A stretch of DNA of 64,000 nt from Cladorhizidae sp. MBARI D1340-BT2 (taxonomy: Eukaryota; Porifera; Demospongiae; Poecilosclerida; Cladorhizidae), in the NCBI GenBank assembly GCA_028752905.1, contig JAQNBH010000010.1, positions 18,844,422-18,908,421 on the forward strand, read 5' to 3'. Of the stretch, positions 37,001 through 48,574 are shown one piece after another. Each line of letters starts with the position of its first letter. Position 1 is the stretch's first letter. Made by a program: the position numbers and the translations under genes. The notes under the pieces are model-generated. The model was not told the DNA's origin and made no database searches. It saw nothing but the letters and a program-made list of their open reading frames with translations.

Positions 37001-40000
37001 GCATCACTAATACAGGGAGTGCCACTAATACAGGGAGTGCCACTAATACAGGGAGTGCCACTAATACAGGGAGCACCACTAATACAGGGAGTGCCACTAA
37101 TACAGGGAGTGCCACTAATACAGGGAGTGCCACTAATACAGGGAGCACCACTAATACAGGGAGTGCCACTAATACATGGAGCATCACTAATACAGGGAGT
37201 GCCACTAATACAGGGAGTGCCACTAATACAGGGAGCACTACTAATACAGGGAGTGCCACTAATACAGGGAGTGCCACTAATACAGGGAGCACTACTAATA
37301 CAGGGAGTGCCACTAATACAGGGAGTGCCACTAATACAGGGAGTGCCACTAATACAGGGAGTGCCACTAATACAGGGAGCACCACTAATACAGGGAGTGC
37401 CACTAATACAGGGAGTGCCACTAATACAGGGAGCACTACTAATACAGGGAGCACCACTAATACAGGGAGTGCCACTAATACAGGGAGTGCCACTAATACA
37501 GGGAGCACTACTAATACAGGGAGTGCCACTAATACAGGGAGTGCCACTAATACAGGGAGCACCACTAATACAGGGAGTGCCACTAATACAGGGAGTGCCA
37601 CTAATACAGGGAGTGCCACTAATACAGGGAGTGCCACTAATACAGGGAGCACCACTAATACAGGGAGCACCACTAATACAGGGAGCGCCACTAATACAGG
37701 GAGCACCACTAATACAGGGAGTGCCACTAATACAGGGAGTGCCACTAATACAGGGAGTGCCACTAATACAGGGAGTGCCACTAATACAGGGAGCACTACT
37801 AATACAGGGAGTGCCACTAATACAGGGAGTGCCACTAATACAGGGAGTGCCACTAATACAGGGAGCGCCACTAATACAGGGAGCACTACTAATACAGGGA
37901 GCACCACTAATACAGGGAGTGCCACTAATACAGGGAGTGCCACTAATACAGGGAGTGCCACTAATACAGGGAGTGCCACTAATACAGGGAGTGCCACTAA
38001 TACAGGGAGTTCCACTAATACAGGGAGTGCCACTAATACAGGGAGTGCCACTAATACAGGGAGTGCCACTAATACAGGGAGTGCCACTAATACAGGGAGC
38101 ATCACTAATACAGGGAGTGCCACTAATACAGGGAGTGCCACTAATACAGGGAGCACCACTAATACAGGGAGCGCCACTAATACAGGGAGTGCCACTAATA
38201 CAGGGAGTGCCACTAATACAGGGAGTGCCACTAATACAGGGAGCACCACTAATACAGGGAGTGCCACTAATACAGGGAGTGCCACTAATACAGGGAGTGC
38301 CACTAATACAGGGAGTGCCACTAATACAGGGAGTGCCACTAATACAGGGAGTGCCACTAATACAGGGAGTGCCACTAATACAGGGAGTGCCACTAATACT
38401 GGGAGTGCCACTAATACAGGGAGTGCCACTAATACAGGGAGCACTACTAATACAGGGAGTGCCACTAATACAGGGAGCACTACTAATACAGGGAGTGCCA
38501 CTAATACAGGGAGTGCCACTAATACAAGGAGTGCCACTAATACAGGGAGTGCCACTAATACAGGGAGTGCCACTAATACAGGGAGTGCCACTAATACAGG
38601 GAGTGCCAGTAATACAGGGAGTGCCACTAATACAGGGAGTGCCACTAATACAGGGAGCACCACTAATACAGGGAGCACTACTAATACAGGGAGTGCCACT
38701 AATACAGGGAGCACTACTAATACAGGGAGCACCACTAATACAGGGAGCACTACTAATACAGGGAGTGCCACTAATACAGGGAGTGCCACTAATACAGGGA
38801 GTGCCAGTAATACAGGGAGCACTACTAATACAGGGAGTGCCACTAATACAGGGAGCACCACTAATACAGGGAGCACCACTAATACAGGGAGCACTACTAA
38901 TACAGGGAGTGCCACTAATACAGGGAGTGCCACTAATACAAGGAGTGCCACTAATACAGGGAGTGCCACTAATACAGGGAGTGCCACTAATACAGGGAGT
39001 GCCACTAATACAGGGAGCACCACTAATACAGGGAGCACTACTAATACAGGGAGTGCCACTAATACAGGGAGTGCCACTAATACAGGGAGTGTCACTAATA
39101 CAGGGAGTGTCACTAATACAGGGAGTGCCACTAATACAGGGAGCACCACTAATACAGGGAGTGCCACTAATACAGGGAGTGCCACTAATACAGGGAGTGC
39201 CACTAATACAGGGAGCACTACTAATACAGGGAGCACTACTAATACAGGGAGTGCCACTAATACAGGGAGTGCCACTAATACAGGGAGTGCCACTAATACA
39301 GGGAGCACCACTAATACAGGGAGTGCCACTAATACAGGGAGTGCCACTAATACAGGGAGCACTACTAATACAGGGAGTGCCACTAATACAGGGAGCACCA
39401 CTAATACTGGGAGTGCCACTAATACAGGGAGCACCACTAATACAGGGAGTGCCACTAATACAGGGAGTGCCACTAATACAGGGAGCACTACTAATACAGG
39501 GAGCACTACTAATACAGGGAGCACCACTAATACAGGGAGTGCCACTAATACAGGGAGTGCCACTAATACAGGGAGTGCCACTAATACAGGGAGTGCCACT
39601 AATACAGGGAGCACTACTAATACAGGGAGCACTACTAATACAGGGAGTGCCACTAATACAGGGAGCACCACTAATACAGGGAGCACCACTAATACAGGGA
39701 GTGCCACTAATACAGGGAGTGCCACTAATACAGGGAGCACTACTAATACAGGGAGCACTACTAATACTGGGAGTGCTACTAATACAGGGAGTGCCACTAA
39801 TACAGGGAGTGCCACTAATACAGGGAGCATCACTAATACAGGGAGTGCCACTAATACAGGGAGCATCACTAATACAGGGAGTGCCACTAATACAGGGAGT
39901 GCCACTAATACAGGGAGTGCCACTAATACAGGGAGCACCACTAATACAGGGAGTGCCACTAATACAGGGAGTGCCACTAATACAGGGAGTGCCACTAATA

Positions 40001-43000
40001 CAGGGAGCACCACTAATACAGGGAGTGCCACTAATACATGGAGCATCACTAATACAGGGAGTGCCACTAATACAGGGAGTGCCACTAATACAGGGAGCAC
40101 TACTAATACAGGGAGTGCCACTAATACAGGGAGTGCCACTAATACAGGGAGCACTACTAATACAGGGAGTGCCACTAATACAGGGAGTGCCACTAATACA
40201 GGGAGTGCCACTAATACAGGGAGTGCCACTAATACAGGGAGTGCCACTAATACAGGGAGCACCACTAATACAGGGAGTGCCACTAATACAGGGAGTGCCA
40301 CTAATACAGGGAGCACTACTAATACAGGGAGCACCACTAATACAGGGAGTGCCACTAATACAGGGAGTGCCACTAATACAGGGAGCACTACTAATACAGG
40401 GAGCACTACTAATACAGGGAGCACTACTAATACAGGGAGTGCCACTAATACAGGGAGTGCCACTAATACAGGGAGTGCCACTAATACAGGGAGCACCACT
40501 AATACAGGGAGTGCCACTAATACAGGGAGTGCCACTAATACAGGGAGTGCCACTAATACAGGGAGTGCCACTAATACAGGGAGCACCACTAATACAGGGA
40601 GCACCACTAATACAGGGAGCGCCACTAATACAGGGAGCACCACTAATACAGGGAGTGCCACTAATACAGGGAGTGCCACTAATACAGGGAGTGCCACTAA
40701 TACAGGGAGCACCACTAATACAGGGAGTGCCACTAATACAGGGAGTGCCACTAATACAGGGAGCACCACTAATACAGGGAGTGCCACTAATACAGGGAGT
40801 GCCACTAATACAGGGAGTGCCACTAATACAGGGAGTGCCACTAATACAGGGAGCACCACTAATACAGGGAGCACCACTAATACAGGGAGCGCCACTAATA
40901 CAGGGAGCACCACTAATACAGGGAGTGCCACTAATACAGGGAGTGCCACTAATACAGGGAGTGCCACTAATACAGGGAGTGCCACTAATACAGGGAGCAC
41001 TACTAATACAGGGAGTGCCACTAATACAGGGAGTGCCACTAATACAGGGAGTGCCACTAATACAGGGAGCGCCACTAATACAGGGAGCACTACTAATACA
41101 GGGAGCACCACTAATACAGGGAGTGCCACTAATACAGGGAGTGCCACTAATACAGGGAGTGCCACTAATACAGGGAGTGCCACTAATACAGGGAGTGCCA
41201 CTAATACAGGGAGTGCCACTAATACAGGGAGTGCCACTAATACAGGGAGTGCCACTAATACAGGGAGTGCCACTAATACAGGGAGTGCCACTAATACAGG
41301 GAGCACCACTAATACAGGGAGTGCCACTAATACAGGGAGCACCACTAATACAGGGAGTGCCACTAATACAGGGAGTGCCACTAATACAGGGAGCACTACT
41401 AATACAGGGAGTGCCACTAATACAGGGAGCACTACTAATACAGGGAGTGCCACTAATACAGGGAGTGCCACTAATACAAGGAGTGCCACTAATACAGGGA
41501 GTGCCACTAATACAGGGAGTGCCACTAATACAGGGAGTGCCACTAATACAGGGAGTGCCAGTAATACAGGGAGTGCCACTAATACAGGGAGTGCCACTAA
41601 TACAGGGAGCACCACTAATACAGGGAGTGCCACTAATACAGGGAGTGCCACTAATACAGGGAGCACTACTAATACAGGGAGCACCACTAATACAGGGAGT
41701 GCCACTAATACAGGGAGTGCCACTAATACAGGGAGCACCACTAATACAGGGAGTGCCACTAATACAGGGAGCACTACTAATACAGGGAGCACCACTAATA
41801 CAGGGAGCACTACTAATACAGGGAGTGCCACTAATACAGGGAGCACTACTAATACAGGGAGCACCACTAATACAGGGAGCACTACTAATACAGGGAGTGC
41901 CACTAATACAGGGAGTGCCACTAATACAGGGAGTGCCAGTAATACAGGGAGCACTACTAATACAGGGAGTGCCACTAATACAGGGAGCACCACTAATACA
42001 GGGAGCACCACTAATACAGGGAGCACTACTAATACAGGGAGTGCCACTAATACAGGGAGTGCCACTAATACAAGGAGTGCCACTAATACAGGGAGTGCCA
42101 CTAATACAGGGAGTGCCACTAATACAGGGAGTGCCACTAATACAGGGAGCACCACTAATACAGGGAGCACTACTAATACAGGGAGCACTACTAATACAGG
42201 GAGCACCACTAATACAGGGAGTGCCACTAATACAGGGAGTGCCACTAATACAGGGAGTGTCACTAATACAGGGAGCGCCACTAATACAGGGAGTGCCACT
42301 AATACAGGGAGTGCCACTAATACAGGGAGCACCACTAATACAGGGAGTGCCACTAATACAGGGAGTGCCACTAATACAGGGAGTGCCACTAATACAGGGA
42401 GCACTACTAATACAGGGAGTGCCACTAATACAGGGAGCACCACTAATACTGGGAGTGCCACTAATACAGGGAGCACCACTAATACAGGGAGTGCCACTAA
42501 TACAGGGAGTGCCACTAATACAGGGAGCACTACTAATACAGGGAGCACTACTAATACAGGGAGCACCACTAATACAGGGAGTGCCACTAATACAGGGAGT
42601 GCCACTAATACAGGGAGTGCCACTAATACAGGGAGTGCCACTAATACAGGGAGCACTACTAATACAGGGAGCACTACTAATACTGGGAGTGCCACTAATA
42701 CAGGGAGTGCCACTAATACAGGGAGTGCCACTAATACAGGGAGTGCCACTAATACAGGGAGTGCCACTAATACAGGGAGTGCCACTAATACAGGGAGCAC
42801 CACTAATACAGGGAGTGCCACTAATACAGGGAGCATCACTAATACAGGGAGCACTACTAATACAGGGAGTGCCACAAATACAGGGAGCACTACTAATACA
42901 GGGAGCACCACTAATACAGGGAGTGCCACTAATACAGGGAGTGCCACTAATACAGGGAGTGCCACTAATACAGGGAGTGCCACTAATACAGGGAGTGCCA

Positions 43001-43716
43001 CTAATACAGGGAGCACCACTAATACAGGGAGCATCACTAATACAGGGAGCACCACTAATACAGGGAGCACCACTAATACAGGGAGTGCCAGTAATACTGG
43101 GAGCACCACTAATACAGGGAGTGCCACTAATACAGGGAGCACCACTAATACAGGGAGTGCCACTAATACAGGGAGCACCACTAATACAGGGAGCACCACT
43201 AATACAGGGAGTGCCACTAATACAGGGAGCACCACTAATACAGGGAGCATCACTAATACAGGGAGTGCCACTAATACAGGGAGTGCCACTAATACAGGGA
43301 GTGCCACTAATACAGGGAGTGCCACTAATACAGGGAGTGCCACTAATACAGGGAGCACCACTAATACAGGGAGCACTACTAATACAGGGAGTGCCACTAA
43401 TACTGGGAGCACTACTAATACAGGGAGTGCCACTAATACAGGGAGCACCACTAATACAGGGAGTGCCACTAATACAGGGAGTGCCACTAATACAGGGAGT
43501 GCCACTAATACAGGGAGTGCCACTAATACAGGGAGCACCACTAATACAGGGAGTGCCACTAATACAGGGAGTGCCACTAATACAGGGAGTGCCACTAATA
43601 CAGGGAGCACCACTAAAACAGGGAGCACCACTAATACAGGGAGTGCCACTAATACAGGGAGCACCACTAATACAGGGAGTGCCACTAATACAGGGAGCAC
43701 CACTAATACAGGGAGT
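16001..43716 (+). repeat. Giant 18-bp minisatellite, about 1,540 units, filling GTF2H4 intron 4
   Basis: The consensus is ACTAATACAGGGAGTGCC. It runs 27.7 kb with almost no change in unit length. Main variants sit at the GTGCC position: GTGCC, GCACC, GCACT, GCATC and rare GCGCC. Rarer marks include ACATGG, ACAGCG, ACAGAG, AGAACC, CCAGTAA and CCGCTAA. Shortened 14 bp units (ACTAATGGAGTGCC) occur at 16755, 17885, 18510, 20756, 21003 and 30377, and GGGAGTGCA inserts near 31109, 31160 and 31840. Four of six frames lack stops, so it shows frames of up to 4,488 codons (LIQGVP, NTGSAT, VLVALP, PCISGT hexapeptides). These are not genes: they occur on both strands at once and are ended only by length changes. 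It lies wholly between exons 4 and 5. Confidence 0.97.
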
Positions 43717-43818
43717 AAGGTATTGTTACAGTCCAGTAAGGTATGGTTACAGTCCAGTAAGGTATGGTTACAGTCCATGAAGACATGGTTACAGGCCAGT
43801 AAGGTATGGTTATGTTCA
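43715..43818 (+). repeat. 21-bp tandem repeat, about 5 copies
   Basis: GTAAGGTATGGTTACAGTCCA-type units directly follow the 18 bp array and end 38 bp before GTF2H4 exon 5. Each unit carries a GTAAGG (donor-like) motif on the sense strand. Confidence 0.9.
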
Positions 43819-43856
43819 GTCACCATGCACATGCATGCACGCACATGCCCAACTAG

Positions 43857-43945
43857 AGTATCCTGAGGTACATGGTTGGTGAGGACATCGATGACATCTC
43901 CTGTGACACAGAGGAAGTCTTGATATCCGCCTCTCTCATGGCGAG
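43857..43945 (+). CDS. GTF2H4: TFIIH subunit 4 (p52), exon 5
   Basis: Residues 152-181. The acceptor is CCCAACTAG/A. The reading SILRYMVGEDIDDISCD then EEVLISASLMA fits the VxLxxMVG....VSxDLxxLLxxAGLMK segment of p52. It ends GCGAG/GTGCGT in phase 2. It sits directly downstream of the 18 bp array and a short 21 bp array. Its donor is followed immediately by GGGTAGGGCTA repeats. Confidence 0.9.
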
Positions 43946-43949
43946 GTGC

Positions 43950-44060
43950 GTTAGGGTAGGGCTACTGTAGGGCTATGGTAGGGCTAAGGTAGGGCTAGGG
44001 CTAGGGCTAGGGCTGGGGGTAGGGCTAGGGTAGGGCAGGGGCTGATAGGGCTAACCTGAA
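43950..44060 (+). repeat. GGGCTA / GGGTAGGGCTA repeat next to exon 5 donor
   Basis: About 110 bp with many GGG runs separated by 3-4 bases (for example around 43990-44020), meeting the usual G-quadruplex pattern on the sense strand. It begins only 5-10 bases after the exon 5 donor. Confidence 0.9.
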
Positions 44061-44271
44061 ATGGAAATATTGATACAATTAGCATGATTGAAACAGGAGC
44101 CCCAAGAAGAAATGAAACATCCCCTCAATGTCGAGGGTTCCTTACCTTCTTCCCCGTATGTGACCTCAGTGTCAAAAGGTGGCCCTCTCCGAGTGCTTCA
44201 GAAACAGGTTAAATCATTGTGGGTTGGGCAGGAAGCTTCAGGAGCGCGGCTTGCTAAGGAGCTGAGAATTT

Positions 44272-44465
44272 GGGGGCACCAATTTTGCAAGAGGTCTGCC
44301 TGGTCAATGAAACCTTCAACTTGTGAGTGATGCAGCTGGCGAGATGACTTTGAAGTGTCAACTGTTTGGCCACTTTGTACCCATCAACACGTAGCAATGG
44401 CAACAGGTCATTAGTTAGTGAACCATTTATTGTCCCGATAGACCTCTTGCAAAATTGGTGCCCCC
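44272..44465. mobile_element. Putative 194-bp MITE-like inverted-repeat element
   Basis: A perfect 25 bp inverted repeat, GGGGGCACCAATTTTGCAAG+AGGTC, lies at 44272-44296 and 44441-44465 with about 144 bp between. No coding. I could not see a clear target duplication. Confidence 0.6.
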
Positions 44466-44518
44466 TTCCCCCCAAAAAAAACAACAACAACAAGCCAGCA
44501 ATAATGAATCTTGAGCAA

Positions 44519-44884
44519 GCCATCGACCCCATAGCTACCTGCTAACTGAGTCTTGAGTCATCGACCCCATAGCTACCTGCTAACTGAGTCTTGAGTCATC
44601 GACCCCATAGCTACCTGCCAACTGAGTCTTGAGCCATCGACCCCATAGCTACCTGCTAACTGAGTCTTGAGCCATCGACCCCATAGCTACCTGCTAACTG
44701 AGTCTTGAGTCATCGACCCCATAGCTACCTGCTAACTGAGTCTTGAGCCATCGACCCCATAGCTACCTGCTAACTGCGTCTTGAGCCATCGACCCCATAG
44801 CTACCTGCTAACTGAGTCTTGAGTCATCGACCCCATAGCTACCTGCTAACTTAGTCTTGAGCCATCAACCCCATAGCTACCTGC
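44519..44884 (+). repeat. 38-bp minisatellite B, about 9.6 copies
   Basis: The unit is CATCGACCCCATAGCTACCT then GCTAACTGAGTCTTGAGT/C. It lies in GTF2H4 intron 5. Confidence 0.95.
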
Positions 44885-44916
44885 CTAACCTCACAGTGTT
44901 TTTTATAAAGCACCTC

Positions 44917-45600
44917 GCTGAGACCAGCAGCATTGGGGGTATGCATGGAGCCACACTGAGACCACCACACCGGCATTGGGGGTATGCATGGAGCCACACT
45001 GAGACCAGCAGCATTGGGGGTATGCATGGAGCCACACTGAGACCACCAGCATTGGGGGTATGCATGGAGCCACACTGAGACCACCAGCATTGGGGGCATG
45101 CATGGAGCCACACTGAGACCACCAGCATTGGGGGTATGCATGGAGCCACACTGAGACCACCAGCATTGGGGGCATGCATGGAGCCACACTGAGACCACCA
45201 GCATTGGGGGTATGCATGCAGCCACACTGAGACCACCAGCATTGGGGGTATGCATGGAGCCACACTGAGACCACCAGCATTGGGGGTATGCATGGAGCCA
45301 CACTGAGACCACCAGCATTGGGGGTATGCATGGAGCCACACTGAGACCACCAGCATTGGGGGTATGCATGGAGCCACACTGAGACCAGCAGCATTGGGGG
45401 TATGCATGGAGCCACACTGAGACCAGCAGCATTGGGGGTATGCATGGAGCCACACTGAGACCAGCAGCATTGGGGGTATGCATGGAGCCACACTGAGACC
45501 ACCAGCATTGGGGGTATGCATGGAGCCACACTGAGACCACCGGCATTGGGGGTATGCATGGAGCCACACTGAGACCACCAGCATTGGGGGTATGCATGCA
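44917..45600 (+). repeat. 38-bp minisatellite C, about 18 copies
   Basis: The unit is GGTATGCATGGAGCCACACT then GAGACCACCAGCATTGGG. It differs in sequence from arrays A and B but has the same length. Its three minus-strand frames of 218-248 codons are the same 38-codon repeat read in three registers, so they are not genes. Confidence 0.95.
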
Positions 45601-45602
45601 GG

Positions 45603-46195
45603 CCCTATTTCACTTCTATTCTCAGACTATTTGGTTTCACTTTTTAAAATTTATTTTCCCAAGCTAGTTCTAAGGTAGAGAGTCTCTACAGCTAATGCAT
45701 ATAATATATGCAGTCATCAGTTCATCTGTAAGTGAGTGAAGACTGGTTCGTTAAAGGATTGTCTTGAATTTGTGTGCTTGTTGGATTTGAAAATTAACTT
45801 GGTCTATTCCTGTCAAATTGTAGCCTCCAGTTATGGGTAGCTTCCAGCATAGGTAGCCTCTAGGGTGGCCTCCAGCGTGGGTAACCGCCAGCATTCTTTA
45901 GGGGTGGGAGGAGAATTCCCCCACTCACCCCCTATCTGTTCCCATTCCTTGGAAACGACGGAGATTCCTGCTCATTGTCCCCCCCCCCCCCCCCCCCCCC
46001 ATAATTTCACAACCTCTGATTGACTCCCTTACTAACACCCCTAAAAGTAACACCGTCTTCACAGACAAACCACGCCTTCTATAATCATGTGATGTAATAT
46101 TACACTCATGATGGATGTGCAACTAGTGTGCCTATGCAGTAGTAAGCCGACAGCTACAGCATACCTTGCCATTTTCCTTTCCTTCTTCGGTGCAG
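45603..46195 (+). other. End of GTF2H4 intron 5: nothing recognised
   Basis: It contains GTAGCCTCCAG-type short repeats near 45820-45890 and a 20-base poly(C) at about 45979-46000. No gene is supported. Confidence 0.5.
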
Positions 46196-46322
46196 GTCCT
46201 CGTCCAGTTCCACCGGAAGCCGCTCTCACCCCGCCATAACGACGCTTGGCTTCCAGTTCCTCCTGCTTGACCGTCCCTCGCAAGTGTGGTATTTCCTTCT
46301 GCAGTACCTGTCTTCAGCCGAG
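46196..46322 (+). CDS. GTF2H4: TFIIH subunit 4 (p52), exon 6
   Basis: Residues 181-223. A long pyrimidine tract ends in CGGTGCAG/G, then the reading gives [20 protein letters not shown] followed by [21 protein letters not shown]. The [18 protein letters not shown] block is a hallmark of p52/Tfb2. The donor is GCCGAG/GTCTTC in phase 0. Antisense frames across it look lysine/arginine-rich but are shadows. Confidence 0.94.
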
Positions 46323-46417
46323 GTCTTCATGTTGCTCCTTCTCTGCAGATATTGCAGGGTGGTGCTGAGGACAGCCTCAGGATATCTGTGCTTGTGCTTA
46401 GTTTAAAAATGTAGCCC

Positions 46418-46515
46418 ACCTAACCCTAGCCCTAGCCCTAGCCCTAGCCATAACCCTAGCCCTAGCCCTAGCCAGCCATAGTCCTAGCCCTAGACCTAGC
46501 CATAGCCCTAGCCAT
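46418..46515 (+). repeat. CCCTAG repeat (upstream flank of 31-bp array)
   Basis: CCCTAGCCCTAGCCATA-type hexamers, C-rich on the sense strand, merge into the 31 bp array. Confidence 0.88.
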
Positions 46516-46516
46516 A

Positions 46517-48573
46517 GATATATCTCTAGCCTTAGCTCTACTCTAACCTTATATCTCTAGCCTTAGCTCTACTCTAACCTTATATCTCTAGCCTTAGCTC
46601 TACTCTAACCTTATATCTCCAGCCTTAGCTCTACTCTAACCTTATATCTCCAGCCTTAGCTCTACTCTAACCTTATATCTCTAGCCTTAGCTCTACTCTA
46701 ACCTTATATCTCCAGCCTTAGCTCTACTCTAACCTTATATCTCCAGCCTTAGCTCTACTCTAACCTTATATCTCCAGCCTTAGCTCTACTCTAACCTTAT
46801 ATCTCTAGCCTTAGCTCTACTCTAACCTTATATCTCTAGCCTTAGCTCTACTCTAACCTTATATCTCCAGCCTTAGCTCTCCTCTAACCTTATATCTCCA
46901 GCCTTAGCTCTCCTCTAACCTTATATCTCCAGCCTTAGCTCTACTCTAACCTTATATCTCCAGCCTTAGCTCTACTCTAACCTTATATCTCCAGCCTTAG
47001 CTCTACTCTAACCTTATATCTCCAGCCTTAGCTCTACTCTAACCTTATATCTCTAGCCTTAGCTCTACTCTAACCTTATATCTCTAGCCTTAGCTCTACT
47101 CTAACCTTATATCTCTAGCCTTAGCTCTACTCTAACCTTATATCTCCAGCCTTAGCTCTACTCTAACCTTATATCTCTAGCCTTAGCTCTACTCTAACCT
47201 TATATCTCTAGCCTTAGCTCTACTCTAACCTTATATCTCCAGCCTTAGCTCTACTCTAACCTTATATCTCCAGCCTTAGCTCTCCTCTAACCTTATATCT
47301 CTAGCCTTAGCTCTACTCTAACCTTATATCTCCAGCCTTAGCTCTACTCTAACCTTATATCTCCAGCCTTAGCTCTACTCTAACCTTATATCTCCAGCAT
47401 TAGCTCTACTCTAACCTTATATCTCCAGCCTTAGCTCTACTCTAACCTTATATCTCCAGCCTTAGCTCTACTCTAACCTTATATCTCCAGCATTAGCTCT
47501 ACTCTAACCTTATATCTCCAGCCTTAGCTCTACTCTAACCTTATATCTCCAGCCTTAGCTCTACTCTAACCTTATATCTCTAGCCTTAGCTCTACTCTAA
47601 CCTTATCTCTAGCCTTAGCTCTACTCTAACCTTATATCTCTAGCCTTAGCTCTACTCTAACCTTATATCTCCAGCCTTAGCTCTACTCTAACCTTATATC
47701 TCTAGCCTTAGCTCTACTCTAACCTTATATCTCTAGCCTTAGCTCTACTCTAACCTTATATCTCCAGCCTTAGCTCTACTCTAACCTTATATCTCTAGCC
47801 TTAGCTCTACTCTAACCTTATATCTCCAGCCTTAGCTCTACTCTAACCTTATATCTCCAGCATTAGCTCTACTCTAACCTTATATCTCTAGCCTTAGCTC
47901 TACTCTAACCTTATATCTCCAGCCTTAGCTCTACTCTAACCTTATATCTCTAGCCTTAGCTCTACTCTAACCTTATATCTCTAGCCTTAGCTCTACTCTA
48001 ACCTTATATCTCCAGCCTTAGCTCTACTCTAACCTTATATCTCCAGCCTTAGCTCTACTCTAACCTTATATCTCTAGCCTTAGCTCTACTCTAACCTTAT
48101 ATCTCCAGCCTTAGCTCTACTCTAACCTTATATCTCCAGCCTTAGCTCTACTCTAACCTTATATCTCCAGCCTTAGCTCTACTCTAACCTTATATCTCTA
48201 GCCTTAGCTCTACTCTAACCTTATATCTCCAGCCTTAGCTCTACTCTAACCTTATATCTCCAGCCTTAGCTCTACTCTAACCTTATATCTCTAGCCTTAG
48301 CTCTACTCTAACCTTATATCTCCAGCCTTAGCTCTACTCTAACCTTATATCTCCAGCCTTAGCTCTACTCTAACCTTATATCTCCAGCCTTAGCTCTACT
48401 CTAACCTTATATCTCCAGCCTTAGCTCTACTCTAACCTTATATCTCTAGCCTTAGCTCTACTCTAACCTTATATCTCCAGCCTTAGCTCTACTCTAACCT
48501 TATATCTCCAGCCTTAGCTCTACTCTAACCTTATATCTCCAGCCTTAGCTCTACTCTAACCTTATATCTCCAG
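46517..48573 (+). repeat. 31-bp minisatellite, about 66 copies
   Basis: The unit is CCTTATATCTCYAGCCTTAG then CTCTACTCTAA, with Y as C or T. The sense strand is 22/31 pyrimidine with only two or three G. Each unit has CTCTAAC followed 11-14 bases later by TCTCCAG or TCTCTAG. A two-base deletion occurs near 47605. Confidence 0.95.
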
Positions 48574-48574
48574 C

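Noticed and set aside
16001..43716. CRISPR-like array
   Set aside because: Units are contiguous with no unique spacers, and the context is a eukaryotic intron.
16001..43844. Open frames of up to 4,488 codons (VLVALP, LIQGVP, NTGSAT repeats) as giant repeat proteins, for example hydrophobic membrane proteins
   Set aside because: The 18-bp period has no stop in four of six frames, so long frames appear on both strands together. They end only where unit length changes, and the whole region lies inside an intron of GTF2H4.
44851..45597. Three overlapping minus-strand frames of 218-248 codons with Cys-rich repeats
   Set aside because: All three are the same 38-codon repeat read in different registers of a 38-bp minisatellite.
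46059..46283. Minus-strand basic ORF ([20 protein letters not shown]) resembling a Myb/SANT-like domain end
   Set aside because: It is antisense to GTF2H4 exon 6, whose plus-strand reading ([15 protein letters not shown]) is a far stronger match with proper splice sites and phase.
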